Numbered from the stretch's first letter, positions 37,911 through 47,245 are shown. The stretch: 64,000 nt of DNA from Bartonella florencae (GCF_000312525.1 NZ_HE997455.1:92764-156763); one strand, 5' to 3'. The notes: generated by a model from the sequence alone, not told the origin. Translations and numbers: made by a program.

Positions 37911-37916
37911 ATTGTT

Positions 37917-38576
37917 TTAGTGTTTTGTTCTGTCAAGTTTTTGCGCAATTTTATCCGAAGACCATTGGGTGGTGACATTGAGAATGATCAAAAGGATGAT
38001 AACACTTGTCATGATAGAGGTGTTATAACGCTGGTAGCCATAACGAATTGCCATGTCGCCTAAACCTCCTCCACCAAGATAGCCAGCAAGTGAAGTGGCC
38101 CCTATTAGAGAAATAACCATAACGGAAAAACCGGTAATCAGGCTGGGAAGTGCTTCAGGAATAAGAACATGACGGACAATTTGCAGACGGCTTGCTCCCA
38201 TGGAACGGACAGCTTCGATGAGACCTTTTTCCACGGTTTTAAAAGAGAGTTCTGCCATGCGTGCATAAAAGGGAATAGCTGAAATGGTGAGAACAAAGAT
38301 TACAGAAGGCATTCCTACACCCCTTCCTACCACTATACGCGTAAGTGGGAGAAGATAAAATGCAAGAATAATAAAAGGAATGGCACGAATACTATCAATG
38401 ATGATGCTCAAAGGGCGATGAATAAGAGATGAGGCAAAAATCCCTCCTCGTGCGGTGGTGTAGAGGAGAAGACCAAGGGGAAGCCCTATAATAAGTGCCA
38501 TCAAAGAAGCGCTTATCGTCATCAATATTGTCTCAAAAAGAGCGTTGGGGAGTTCATGAGAAAGAACATTAAACAT
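37917..38576 (-). CDS. metI: Methionine ABC transporter permease MetI
   Basis: This 219-residue inner-membrane permease has five predicted membrane segments. The coupling loop 'EAVRSMGASRLQIVRHVLIPEALP' region (about 141-165, EAA motif) docks onto MetN. The start overlaps the end of metN by eight bases, implying translational coupling. It completes the metQ-metN-metI order seen in many alphaproteobacteria. Together they import methionine (D and L forms) from the periplasm. The 3' end converges on the MaoC gene with only six bases between stops. Confidence 0.93.
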   Translation of the reverse strand: MFNVLSHELPNALFETILMTISASLMALIIGLPLGLLLYTTARGGIFASSLIHRPLSIIIDSIRAIPFIILAFYLLPLTRIVVGRGVGMPSVIFVLTISAIPFYARMAELSFKTVEKGLIEAVRSMGASRLQIVRHVLIPEALPSLITGFSVMVISLIGATSLAGYLGGGGLGDMAIRYGYQRYNTSIMTSVIILLIILNVTTQWSSDKIAQKLDRTKH

Positions 38577-39603
38577 AACCTAAAACCTCGCAATATCGTC
38601 CCTTTTCAGTCAACCATTGCACAGCCTTTTTAAGGGCTTCTTTATCTTGGGCTGGAAGACCTAAGAAGAGTCGTCCGATGGTTTCACCTTGAACTGTATC
38701 AAGCCCACCATGCAGAATACGTGCTCTTAAACCGATTTCATCTTCTAGAATATGGAGAAAAGGTTGTTGGGCAACTTCACCAGCAATATTGATTTCAATG
38801 ACAGCTTCTTTTCCTGTGGGTTTAAGATCTTTTGCAAATTTTTCAGGAAGTTGTGGTGTAACAAGTTTAAGCATGGCAATGGTTGTTTCTTCTTGTGGTG
38901 ATGTGAAAATATCTTTCACACATCCTTCTTCCACAATCTGTCCTTTGTTGAGGACAACAACACGATGCGCAATAGTGCGTACAACTTCCATTTCGTGAGT
39001 AATGAGCACAATAGTGAGATTAAGACGTTTATTAATATCGGCGAGAAGTTCTAAAATAGATTGTGTGGTTTCTGGATCAAGAGCAGAGGTTGCTTCATCT
39101 GATAACAATATTTTAGAATTAGCAGAGAGCGCGCGTGCAATACCAACGCGTTGTTTTTGTCCCCCTGATAGTTCGGCAGGATAACAATATTCTTTACCAG
39201 ATAAGCCTACTAATTCAATGAGTTCAAGGGCACGTTGGTGGCGCTGCTTTTTATTTATACCACTTAATTTAAGGGGGAGTGCAATGTTGTTGAGAATATT
39301 TTGTGATAAGAGAAGATTGAAATGTTGAAAAATCATTCCAATACGTTGACGATAAGGTGCCCATTGTGTCTCTGATAGATTTGAAATATTGACGCCTTCA
39401 AAAAAAATAGATCCTGCATCAATTTGTTCTAATCCATTTAAACAGCGAATAAGTGTCGATTTTCCTGCTCCACTACGTCCAATAATGCCAAGAATTTCAC
39501 CCGCATGGATATCTAAGGATAGATTATTAATCGCTGGAATATCAGCCGTCTTGTTAAAACAACGGCTGATATTTCTTAAGGAGATAAGAGCGGTTTTTTT
39601 CAT
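38569..39603 (-). CDS. metN: Methionine ABC transporter ATPase MetN
   Basis: This 344-residue ATPase has Walker A GRSGAGKST (about 42-50), Q-loop MIFQHFNLL, signature LSGGQKQRVGIARAL, Walker B ILLSDEATSALDP and switch H in LITHEME. A C-terminal NIL/C2 regulatory domain (about 270-344, ending RYCEVLGYV) is present; in the family this domain binds methionine and shuts transport down when the cell is replete. The ATG at 39603 follows the metQ stop by 68 bases of repeat-rich DNA. Confidence 0.93.
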   Translation of the reverse strand: MKKTALISLRNISRCFNKTADIPAINNLSLDIHAGEILGIIGRSGAGKSTLIRCLNGLEQIDAGSIFFEGVNISNLSETQWAPYRQRIGMIFQHFNLLLSQNILNNIALPLKLSGINKKQRHQRALELIELVGLSGKEYCYPAELSGGQKQRVGIARALSANSKILLSDEATSALDPETTQSILELLADINKRLNLTIVLITHEMEVVRTIAHRVVVLNKGQIVEEGCVKDIFTSPQEETTIAMLKLVTPQLPEKFAKDLKPTGKEAVIEINIAGEVAQQPFLHILEDEIGLRARILHGGLDTVQGETIGRLFLGLPAQDKEALKKAVQWLTEKGRYCEVLGYV

Positions 39604-39690
39604 TCAATATCACCAAGATGTGTGGTAAATTCCCTAAGATTTAGGCACAATTACCAAGATGTAAGGTACAATTACCAAGATACTTGAGCC
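39604..39690. repeat. Degenerate 21-base tandem repeat across the metQ stop codon
   Basis: On the minus strand, the end of metQ (GTATCTTGGTAA) is followed by further copies of a 21-base unit, roughly ATCTTGGTAATTGTNCCTTAC, each more degraded, up to the metN start. About four copies can be aligned. The first copy encodes the last residues and stop of MetQ. Confidence 0.7.
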
Positions 39691-40490
39691 GCTGGCCCGA
39701 AAATTTCTTTGATTTTTGTACGGACAGGTTCGCTATTGTAGGCCGCAACTAATTTTTTGACCCACGGTTCATCTTTTTCGCTCGTGCGTACAACGATGAT
39801 ATTATTGTAAGGATTGTTCTCAGCCTTTTCCCATGCGACAACATCTTGTTGTAAATTTAATCCAGAGACCAAAGCCCAGTTTGTGTTTATAACCGCAATA
39901 TCAAAATCATCCACTGCTCGCCCTAACATCCCAGCATCGAGTTCACGAATTTGCAATTTTTTAGGATTTTCAATGATATCAAGGGAAGATGCAAGAATAT
40001 TGTGGGGATCTTTTAGTTTAATCAGACCTAAAGAATTGAGAAGAAGTAAGGCTCTTCCACCATTTGATGGGTCATTTGGAATGCCAACATGTGCTCCATC
40101 ACGCAGTTCTTTTATGTCTTTTATTTTGTGGGAATAGATACCAATGGGGGCAAGAAAAGTATATCCCACTATTGAAAGTTTGTAACCACGTTGTTCAATC
40201 TGATTGTTAAGATAAGGTGCGTGCTGAAAAGCATTGGCATCAATTTCTCCTGCATTAACAGCATCGTTAGGCAGAGTGTAATCAGAAAAATAAACAAGTT
40301 CAATGTCTAGACCAGCTTGTTTTGCTTGTGCGGCTGCAACTTTCCAAACAGTGGCTTCATGACCTTCCATAACACCGAGTTTTATCTTTGTTTTGTCTGC
40401 TGCCATGGAAAAGCTCATAGACAAAAAAAGTGCAAAAAGAGAAAGGAGTAGTCCGATAGTAGTATTGAGGGATAATTTCTTTAATGTCAT
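39672..40490 (-). CDS. metQ: Methionine-binding protein MetQ
   Basis: This 272-residue NlpA/MetQ-family solute-binding protein has a signal peptide at residues 1-30 (MTLKKLSLNTTIGLLLSLFA...SMA). No lipobox cysteine follows, so it should be a free periplasmic protein rather than a lipoprotein. Family text includes KIKLGVMEGHEATVWKVA, DIELVYFSDYTLPNDAVNAG and DANAFQHAPYL, which line the ligand site. The ATG at 40490 is preferred to the TTG at 40544 because the longer form would put 18 polar residues before the signal peptide. First gene of metQNI; a 68-base repeat-containing gap precedes metN. Confidence 0.92.
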   Translation of the reverse strand: MTLKKLSLNTTIGLLLSLFALFLSMSFSMAADKTKIKLGVMEGHEATVWKVAAAQAKQAGLDIELVYFSDYTLPNDAVNAGEIDANAFQHAPYLNNQIEQRGYKLSIVGYTFLAPIGIYSHKIKDIKELRDGAHVGIPNDPSNGGRALLLLNSLGLIKLKDPHNILASSLDIIENPKKLQIRELDAGMLGRAVDDFDIAVINTNWALVSGLNLQQDVVAWEKAENNPYNNIIVVRTSEKDEPWVKKLVAAYNSEPVRTKIKEIFGPAAQVSW

Positions 40491-41000
40491 GTGCTTTTGT
40501 CTTTCTTTATTATTTTCCAAGAGCTGTCTTGAGAGAAGATTCAATTTCTATCTTATTTTAAAGAAATTTCAGCTTATAAAAGCTTTAGAGAATATTCAAT
40601 CATTTTATTCAAAACAGAGTATTATTTTTCTATTATTGTAAGTTTTTTTTCAAAATAACATCATATGCAAACAGTATTGCTGCAAAATTTAAGAATAAGT
40701 TCTTCTCCTATCATTATTTATTTGCGGAACCAAAGACAATTTCAAAACTTCTTTAAGTGACGATTGGAAAAAAAATCCAAATAATCAGATGATGTTTTGG
40801 CAGTAAATCCATAAGGAAAATATTGTGCAATCAAGGCAATAGACCGTTTGTATAAGGCGGTAGGGGTAAAATTAAGGAGAGCTTTTCTCAAAATGTGGTG
40901 GATCTTAAGAAGGTAAAAATTAATCACCACTTTATTTAAACGCGGCAAATTTTGCAAAGGTGAATATTTTGCCCTTCGCACTTTGGAGAGGAAAAAAAGA
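40491..41000. other. Divergent intergenic region between metQ and the SH3-domain gene
   Basis: Probably carries both promoters. An 80-codon minus-strand frame (40742-40981) starting with GTG is basic and hydrophobic, without a recognisable family, and is not supported. No methionine-type riboswitch was recognised. Confidence 0.4.
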
Positions 41001-41029
41001 ATGTTAAAAAAAATTTTTTATCAACCACA

Positions 41030-41626
41030 ATGATTTTATTGGCTTTGGGCGGAACAGGACGAGAAATAACTGCTTCTCATGCCGCTGTTGCAACAGTTGC
41101 CAGCGTAGCATCGGGGCAGGCAATTTTACGTACAGGTCCGGCGAAAGCTTACAAAGTTATCGCAACTGTTCCAAAGGGAGAAAAAGTACAAATTGATGGC
41201 TGTTTTTCTAATAGAACTTGGTGTTTTCTTCGTTATAATGGAAAAGTTGGTTGGGCATCAGCACGTTATTTAAATGTTAACAATGTGCCCACGATCTCTT
41301 TTACAGATAGAAGTGTGAAGCCAAATTCTGCAATAAAAGTAAAAGAGCAAAAAGTAAAACAGGTTATTTCCAATTTTAAAAATCTCGCAGTGCCTCATAA
41401 AACACAAAAAAAGGCGCCCAAATTTTACAGAACAGATATGATCATAGATTCCACGGGGGTCAAAAAAAGGGATGAACGAACAATTTTGAATCCATCACAA
41501 AAGGCACAAGGTGTTTCTGTAAAACATGTGAACGCTTATAATCCCTTTTTCCCTGATGATGTCAATTTCAAAAATTTTGAGCGCAATGAAACACGTTACC
41601 GTATTGTAACCTATCCTGCTCCATAA
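41030..41626 (+). CDS. Exported SH3-domain (SH3b) protein, leader probably frameshifted
   Basis: As it stands the frame starts at ATG 41030 and gives 198 residues. A bacterial SH3 domain covers about residues 24-85 (GQAILRTGPAKAYKVIATVP ... WCFLRYNGKVGWASARYLN), followed by a basic, low-complexity tail. The start is suspicious: no ribosome site precedes it and the leader lacks positive charge. An ATG at 41001, with GGAGAGGAAA upstream, is in the frame that stops at 41031. If one A is added to the A8 tract at 41006-41013 it reads MLKKNFLSTTMILLALG...ASHA, a good signal peptide in frame with the rest. The gene is thus probably a periplasmic SH3b protein disrupted by a one-base loss, or the tract is mis-sequenced. 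Confidence 0.75.
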   Translation: MILLALGGTGREITASHAAVATVASVASGQAILRTGPAKAYKVIATVPKGEKVQIDGCFSNRTWCFLRYNGKVGWASARYLNVNNVPTISFTDRSVKPNSAIKVKEQKVKQVISNFKNLAVPHKTQKKAPKFYRTDMIIDSTGVKKRDERTILNPSQKAQGVSVKHVNAYNPFFPDDVNFKNFERNETRYRIVTYPAP

Positions 41627-41667
41627 GAGTAAAAAAATTAGTGTTATGTGGATAACAGAAAAATAAT

Positions 41668-41700
41668 GGCAGCATGAAGCGAAAAATGTTTCATGCTGCC
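41668..41700. terminator. Bidirectional terminator overlapping the asd stop codon
   Basis: GGCAGCATGAA (41668-41678) pairs exactly with 41690-41700 across an 11-base loop. On the minus strand the hairpin is followed by ATTATTTTT. The asd codons for Ala-Ala-stop lie in one arm. It lies between convergent genes and could serve both. Confidence 0.75.
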
Positions 41701-42719
41701 TTAGGTTTTATCAAATTACGAGAAATGAGGAGTTCAGCAATTTGCACTGCATTTAATGCTGCTCCCTTTCTTAAATTGTCAGCAACAACCCAAAAGGCTA
41801 GGCCATTTTCAACGGTGATATCTTCACGAATACGGCTAATGAAGGCGTCATCTTCCCCAGTACATTCATAGGGAGTGGTATAACCACCATCTTCGTGTTT
41901 ATCGATAACTTGGCAGCCAGGGGCATTACGCAGAAGCGTTTGTGCTTCATGAGCGCTTAGAGGTTTTTCAAATTCAATATGAACAGCTTCTGCGTGACCG
42001 ATAAAGACCGGAACCCGAACAGCAGTGGCTGTTAATTTGATCTTAGGGTCAAGAATTTTCTTGGTTTCAGCCGTCATTTTCCATTCTTCTTTTGTATAAC
42101 CATCTTCCATGAAAATATCGATATGGGGAATGACATTAAAGGCAATGCGCTTGGTGAATTTTTTTACTGAGATTGGATCTGCAACAAAAACTGCTCGTGA
42201 TTGTTCAAAGAGTTCATCTATTCCTTCTTTGCCAGCTCCAGAAACCGATTGATAAGTGGATACAACGACACGTTTAATGCTTGCTGCATCATGGAGAGGT
42301 TTTAAAGCTAAGACAAGTTGAATTGTTGAACAATTGGGATTAGCGATAATATTGCGCTTGGAAAATTCAACAATGGCTTGTGCATTGACTTCGGGTACAA
42401 TCAACGGCACATTTGCGTCATAGCGCCAAGTGGATGAATTGTCGATGACCACACAACCGGCAGCAGCAATTTTGGGAGCATATTCTTTGGAAATACTTCC
42501 TCCTGCAGACATAAGACACAGATCGGTATCAGAAAAATCGTATGTATCAAGTGCTTTTACTTTTAAGGTTTTATCACCATAGGAAACCTCTTGTCCTAAT
42601 GAGCGGCGTGATGCAAGAGGAACGATTTCATGGGCAGGAAAACCACGTTCTTCTAAAATTGTAAGCATTTCACGGCCAACATTTCCTGTTGCGCCAACTA
42701 CTGCAACTTTAAAACTCAT
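41691..42719 (-). CDS. asd: Aspartate-semialdehyde dehydrogenase
   Basis: This 342-residue enzyme reduces aspartyl phosphate to aspartate semialdehyde, leading to diaminopimelate/lysine, threonine and methionine. Visible features are the NADP motif VVGATGNVGREML (6-18), the SAGGSIS segment, the catalytic cysteine in NPNCSTIQ (about residue 130), the SVSGAGKEG loop, and the substrate-binding GHAEAVHIEF. The ATG has AGGAG nine bases upstream. It is monocistronic, converging on the SH3-domain gene. Full length with no missing residues seen. Confidence 0.95.
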   Translation of the reverse strand: MSFKVAVVGATGNVGREMLTILEERGFPAHEIVPLASRRSLGQEVSYGDKTLKVKALDTYDFSDTDLCLMSAGGSISKEYAPKIAAAGCVVIDNSSTWRYDANVPLIVPEVNAQAIVEFSKRNIIANPNCSTIQLVLALKPLHDAASIKRVVVSTYQSVSGAGKEGIDELFEQSRAVFVADPISVKKFTKRIAFNVIPHIDIFMEDGYTKEEWKMTAETKKILDPKIKLTATAVRVPVFIGHAEAVHIEFEKPLSAHEAQTLLRNAPGCQVIDKHEDGGYTTPYECTGEDDAFISRIREDITVENGLAFWVVADNLRKGAALNAVQIAELLISRNLIKPKAA

Positions 42720-43216
42720 TTTTTTCTACTCCTGTTCCTCTCCACATTTCTCCTCTTGAGCTATACTCAGGAGAAGGTAAATTGGTCAAGGAATATTTAG
42801 ATATCTTGTCGATTTTCAGAAGGTTAATCTTTATGCACAGGTCTCATTTCGCTGGCAGATTAGCTTATTTTGCATGAGAGTGCTTTTTGTATCTTTTAAG
42901 AGTAGAGAAAATTTGAATATTTTATGCTAGGCTTGTATGAGAGGATTGCTTCATCTTTCAATTTTCTCAATTCTTTCGCTTTTATTCATTGTATGCTTTA
43001 AGATATTTCCTCTTTAGGACATTTGTATTGTGTAACGGTTACACCGTGTATTGTGTTGGTAAAGTTTTTCATATTTGTAACGGCAAGTTTCTTGTAAAAA
43101 CTCCCATGCCCTGATCTCAAAGTCATATCTGCTTTTTTGTGGCTTTTATATTTTGATTTGAAATAAGCATTCTCCTATTATTAAAGTTTTTTTCTTGCAG
43201 AAAGCTTTAAGCGAAA
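42720..43216. other. Intergenic region between asd and the XRE regulator
   Basis: No gene supported. Includes the asd 5' region and the 3' side of the regulator. Nothing else recognised. Confidence 0.4.
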
Positions 43217-43596
43217 TTATGAAAATAAGCTGCTGTTTTCTTCATGAGAAATTAATTGCAAGATTGCTCTTTGTTTTTTGCGGGTAAGCATTCTGAAGTT
43301 TTTCAAAAGCAGAGATGCCGCTTTGCTCGATATTCTGTCATCATGGGGATTTGTAGTCTTTTCTTTTGTTGAGAGATCCGCATAAAAGAAGGAGACTGGA
43401 ACATCCAATATATCGGCAATTTCCTGCAAGCGTCCTGCGCTTACGCGATTTATGCTTTTTTCATATTTTTGAATTTGTTGAAAAGTAACACCTAAGCGAC
43501 TGCCTAATTGTTGTTGCGAAAGCCCTATGATGTTTCTTCTGAGACGAATTTTTCTCCCACAGAGATATCGTTAAAATGTGGATTTTTCGCACGCAC
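43217..43596 (-). pseudogene. XRE-family regulator with one-base frameshift (Trp-type)
   Basis: From the GTG at 43596 (ribosome site AGGGGGA six to seven bases upstream) the minus strand reads MRAKNPHFNDISVGEK and then must change frame at the A5 tract near 43549-43553. It continues IRLRRNIIGLSQQQLG, then SRLGVTFQQIQKYEKSINRV, then ...LDVPVSFFYADL to the stop at 43217. With one extra A the whole is a 126-residue helix-turn-helix protein close to the XRE regulators common in Rhizobiales. Within the intact downstream frame there is no ATG; only a TTG at 43429 lies beyond the DNA-binding helices. Therefore the present sequence should not make a full regulator. Its structured leader (43612-43800) fits the Brt/trp gene pairs described in Bartonella henselae. 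Confidence 0.75.
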
Positions 43597-43611
43597 TTTA
43601 TTCCCCCTAGA

Positions 43612-43800
43612 TGCGAGCGCCCTCGCATTGGTATTCTGGGGTCTGGAAGTGCTGAAACCGAGTCAGCCTCTTGCTTTTAGTGCTGAAAAGCACTTGGACA
43701 TAACAAGAGCCCTCGGAAATTCTGGGATACCTGCAAAGCGGATTTATTCTGTGTTCGGTTTTAGGGCTTCCAAGCCCTCTTGATCGTTGCGTATACGACC
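43612..43800 (-). ncRNA. Candidate Brt-family regulatory RNA
   Basis: The minus-strand region directly upstream of the XRE gene holds three compact hairpins: GGGCTT-CC-AAGCCC (about 43763-43778), AGTGCT-GAAA-AGCACT (about 43678-43693) and ATGCGAG-GGCG-CTCGCAT (about 43611-43628, nearest the gene). Composition is richer in GC than the flanks. Bartonella carries a family of small RNAs (Brt) placed in tandem with XRE-type regulator genes, and position and size agree. The plus-strand open frame over the same bases is taken as antisense. The 5' end is a guess; I have not compared it with a known Brt sequence. Confidence 0.6.
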
Positions 43801-44328
43801 AACATCACGGATTCATTCATAGGGGACTTTCTTTAAATCGTCAATTGGAATTAAAGCGGTTGTGTTTGTTGCTTCTTTGCAAAATTTATAGGCAACTGTT
43901 GCAATGGATCTTTGCTGCTTTCATAAGAATTTAGTTCATTTTTTTCTCTTTTTTTGAAAGTCATGAATGCTTAAATGCTGTGTGTTTTAAAGAGGAGGCA
44001 GGTTTTTAATTGAGTATTTTATTTGAGAACTTGTTTCTTATGACTTGGTGTATTTTATACGCTATTGGGGGAAGGCAATAGAAGCACTGTCTCTAAAATC
44101 ATTTTCTTGCACGTCAAAAGCGAGGCTGGCGTGTGGGTAGAAGTGAGGAAAAAGAGGAATAGGATATCTCTTATAAACCGTTTCAGATGTCAAGAGTTTA
44201 AGTATTTCTTTAAAAATTTTCTCTTCACTTATTAAGCGATTTATTAGAATATGCGCTTCCTTTGAAGTTCATATCACCAGTTTTATTAAAAGGCGTGTAA
44301 CTTTAAGTGTAGAAAAGTTTAATATCGG
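43801..44328. other. Intergenic region upstream of the MFS gene
   Basis: No gene supported. It should contain the promoters of the candidate Brt RNA (minus) and of the MFS gene (plus). Nothing distinctive was seen. Confidence 0.4.
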
Positions 44329-45573
44329 ATGGTTGATATGAATTTATTTTTAAAAAAGAGTCCCTTAGTTCTCTTTTCTTCTCTCTTTATTTCTAAAGTT
44401 GGCGATTATGCTTATGAAGTTGTTTTTGTTTTACTCGTCTTGGAATTGACAGATAACATCTTTTTTACAGGTCTGGTGTATTTTTTTCGCTTTATTCCTT
44501 TTCTCTTTTTGGGGCCTATAGGAGGTTGGTTAGCGGATAATTTTTCTTTGAAGAAAAATATGATCTTAAGTGAATTTGTGAGATTATTTGCTTCATTATT
44601 CGTTTTTGTAACATATATAACAGGCACTGCAAATATTATTGTTCTTATTTTTGCAGCAATATTTACAACGATAGGAAGAAGTATTTTTCAACCAAGTTTT
44701 CAAGCCGCTATTCCCAGAATGTTTTCAATAAATGAACTTACAAAGGCAAATAGTATTGCACAAATTATAAATGAGACTGCATCTGTTATTGGTCCTTTAG
44801 TTTGTTCCCTCCTGCTTTTTTTCGCAAATAAATCGGCAGTCCTCATTTCTGATTTTTTTACCTATCTTATATCTATTATGCTGTTATTTAATCTTATGAA
44901 TTTAAATTCAAGCAAGAATAAATCATTCAATTTTATAAAAATTTATCGAGAAACAACTTCCTATCTTAAATATCTGTCTACAGAAAATAAACATTTATTT
45001 ATTACGCTTGTTGGTTCGGCGTTTGCTATTCTTTTTACTGGTGCAATTTTAAGATTTTTAATTCCAGCTTTTGTTCTCTCTATAGGTGGAGAGGACAGCT
45101 TTGTGAGTTATATTTTCTCTCTCATTGCTGTTGGAACCATTGTAGGTGGTTTGTTATATAGTAAAATTATCGTCAATATTACATCGTTAAAGCTCATGGC
45201 ATTTTGGCTTCTCTATGGGGTTATTCTGTTTGTGATGCCTTTAGCTGCAATGCTTTATTTAAAACTTCTTCTCGTATTAGCATTTGTTTTAGGATTTATC
45301 GGTGCATTTGTGGATATTAGTTTAGTCTCAGCACTTCAATTATACTCTCGTCGTGAAGATTTTGGTAAGAGTTTTGGGACCTTTTCAACTTTAGCGAATT
45401 CTGCGGAAGCCGTGTCTGGCTTTATTGCTGGACTTTTTGCCCTCGTGGGATTGTTAAGCTCTTTTTTAGCTATGTCTGCATTCATTATTTCTACTGGAAT
45501 TATTGGAGTTATAAAAGTTAAGAAAAATAAAGCTATAGCATCTCTTAACACTGTAGGAGATGATGATCATTGA
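44329..45573 (+). CDS. MFS transporter (EntS-like efflux family)
   Basis: This protein has 414 residues in about twelve membrane segments. The MFS signature loop between TM2 and TM3 reads GPIGGWLADNFSLKKNM (about 64-80). Overall it resembles the EntS/MFS_3 group, which exports siderophores, macrolides and similar molecules, but the substrate is unknown. Two ATGs are possible, at 44329 and 44338; neither has a strong ribosome site. Codon use is strongly AT-biased and the gene stands alone between decayed regions, which could mean horizontal acquisition. Confidence 0.8.
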   Translation: MVDMNLFLKKSPLVLFSSLFISKVGDYAYEVVFVLLVLELTDNIFFTGLVYFFRFIPFLFLGPIGGWLADNFSLKKNMILSEFVRLFASLFVFVTYITGTANIIVLIFAAIFTTIGRSIFQPSFQAAIPRMFSINELTKANSIAQIINETASVIGPLVCSLLLFFANKSAVLISDFFTYLISIMLLFNLMNLNSSKNKSFNFIKIYRETTSYLKYLSTENKHLFITLVGSAFAILFTGAILRFLIPAFVLSIGGEDSFVSYIFSLIAVGTIVGGLLYSKIIVNITSLKLMAFWLLYGVILFVMPLAAMLYLKLLLVLAFVLGFIGAFVDISLVSALQLYSRREDFGKSFGTFSTLANSAEAVSGFIAGLFALVGLLSSFLAMSAFIISTGIIGVIKVKKNKAIASLNTVGDDDH

Positions 45574-45856
45574 TATATTTAATAGTTTACATGCCATTTC
45601 TTTTTTCTAAAACGGCTTGTTAATTCTCTTTGAAACACAAGCTTTATATTCCTCACTGCTTTAACGCGTAAGAGGAAAGGTTTTTGAATTTGAAGAGGTA
45701 TGCCTCATGCAAAGTTCATATGATCCTTTTACAAAACAATGGATTTTTTTAAAGTGAGAAAATATGAAAAATAGGAACAAAAGAGATCTTTTGATGAAAA
45801 AATACTCGAGAACGGTGCGCTCTTATCAAGAAAAATGTATTAAGTGCAGCTTACTC

Positions 45857-46057
45857 TTATGTGCTCTTTTTTTCATGATTTTGCAAAGGACGGGCTTCGG
45901 AGGAAAGCATAATGGGGACACCATCACGAATAGGATAAGCAAGTTTTGCTTTGAGTGAGATTAATTCTTGTGTTTCTCGGTTTAAAGAGAGTGTCCCCCC
46001 TGTGATTGGGCAGATGAGCAATTCAAGCATTTTGGGATCAGGGGTCATTTTTTTCAT
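45857..46057 (-). CDS. Trm112-family small protein
   Basis: This 66-residue protein fits the Trm112/YcaR family: [20 protein letters not shown] (about 10-29) then [13 protein letters not shown]. Bacterial members are small partners or stabilisers of methyltransferases and often sit beside LON-domain proteins in alphaproteobacteria, as here. Only one of the usual zinc-site cysteines remains visible. The ATG has GAGGAA eight bases upstream; the gap to the preceding gene is 19 bases, so they are cotranscribed. Confidence 0.85.
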   Translation of the reverse strand: MKKMTPDPKMLELLICPITGGTLSLNRETQELISLKAKLAYPIRDGVPIMLSSEARPLQNHEKKST

Positions 46058-46076
46058 GTTTTATTCCTCATTTGTT

Positions 46077-46733
46077 TTAATGGTACTCCGCTCCTGTTTG
46101 TTTCATCAACGAGTGTTCCGTTAAAGCAAGAAGAGTTTGGGCGCGGCTATCGATATCTGGGGCTTCCAGTAGAGCTTGCTTTTCTGCTGGTGTAAAGGGA
46201 ATAAGGGCTGAAAAAGCATTCACCAATAGTGGGGTGGGCGCTTGTATGATGCTGTTCCAATTATATTCCATTTCATTTATCGTGAGATATTGCTCAACAA
46301 TATTGAGTAAATTTTCTCGATTAATGTTTTCTGCAATATTGGTTTCTTGTAAGTCTTTTATATTTGAGCGGACAAGAGCAGTGCGATAGGATTTGGTGTT
46401 GGCCAATTCCTGTTCTAAAGTAAAGCGGCAAACACCTTGTAATATAATGAAAAGCTGCCCATTTCCTGTTTCACTATAGTTGGTAATGCGCCCTATACAG
46501 CCTGTTTTGTAAAGCTGTGTAGAGCAGCAATCTGGTGTCGATGAAAGCGGTTGAATGATTCCCAGTAAACGATTAGATATCATAACATTTTCAACCATTT
46601 CGAGTGCTTCTGGTTCGAAAATATTGAGTGATAAAAAACCACCAGGCAGTAAGAGTGCTCCCTCTAGTGGGAAAAGAGCAATTTGTTTTGGAAGATCATT
46701 TTCGCAATTGTAATGGATATTGCCAGCTTTCAT
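46077..46733 (-). CDS. LON substrate-binding-domain protein
   Basis: This 218-residue protein is made of the LON N-terminal (substrate-binding) domain only, with no ATPase or protease domain. Typical text is QIALFPLEGALLLPGGFLSL near the start, LGIIQPL, 'GCIGRITNYSETGNGQLFIILQGVCRF' region and a C-terminal helix with 'TPAEKQALLEAPDIDSRAQ'. Function in bacteria is unclear; it may present substrates to a protease. First of a two-gene unit with the Trm112 protein. Confidence 0.85.
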   Translation of the reverse strand: MKAGNIHYNCENDLPKQIALFPLEGALLLPGGFLSLNIFEPEALEMVENVMISNRLLGIIQPLSSTPDCCSTQLYKTGCIGRITNYSETGNGQLFIILQGVCRFTLEQELANTKSYRTALVRSNIKDLQETNIAENINRENLLNIVEQYLTINEMEYNWNSIIQAPTPLLVNAFSALIPFTPAEKQALLEAPDIDSRAQTLLALTEHSLMKQTGAEYH

Positions 46734-47245
46734 GAGTATTTTGTAACCTTTATTTATGAAGTTTAGTATGTAAATAATCGCAATTTATGACACTATTTAG
46801 AGACAAAAAATCGAAAAAGAAGAAACTTCAGTTTCTTGTGTGTTAAGATTATTTTTAAATACGTGAAATCTTTCATCTTAAAAGATATGAAACTCTCTGG
46901 TTTAAAATCGTTCTTTGCAAGAGGGGTATTGCTTTATGATTTCCTTGAAGGCGCAAGATTTTTCCCTTTTTTCAAAGTGAAATTTTCGCTTTTTTCAAGT
47001 TATGTTTTTGTTTATCGCCCGTTTTGTTTATAGGCTTGGCTGTTTTTCTCTTTGGTTTCCTGAAATGCGGACACTTAAACAATTCTCAGTTCTCATAAGG
47101 AATGCCATTATAAGTCCTTTAGAGTAGCTTATGCAAGTTTAAAATTAGAATGCTTTCATCACTTTACTAATGACAGCGTAATAAAGATAGGTTATAGATC
47201 AAAATCTGTCGGAAAGAGTATTATTATTGTTTCTTTCATTCTTTT
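46734..47245. other. Intergenic region before the glycine riboswitch
   Basis: Divergent between the LON-domain gene and the gcv operon, so both promoters should be here. A 65-codon plus-strand frame (46836-47033) has no recognisable product. Confidence 0.4.

Noticed and set aside
40742-40981. 80-codon minus-strand frame upstream of metQ
   Set aside because: GTG start without ribosome site, no recognisable product.
43508-43783. 91-codon plus-strand frame
   Set aside because: It lies antisense to the XRE gene start and the hairpin-rich leader; the structured RNA on the minus strand explains the region better.
45764-45958. 64-codon plus-strand frame
   Set aside because: Overlaps the Trm112-like gene on the other strand, and the second half is its antisense.
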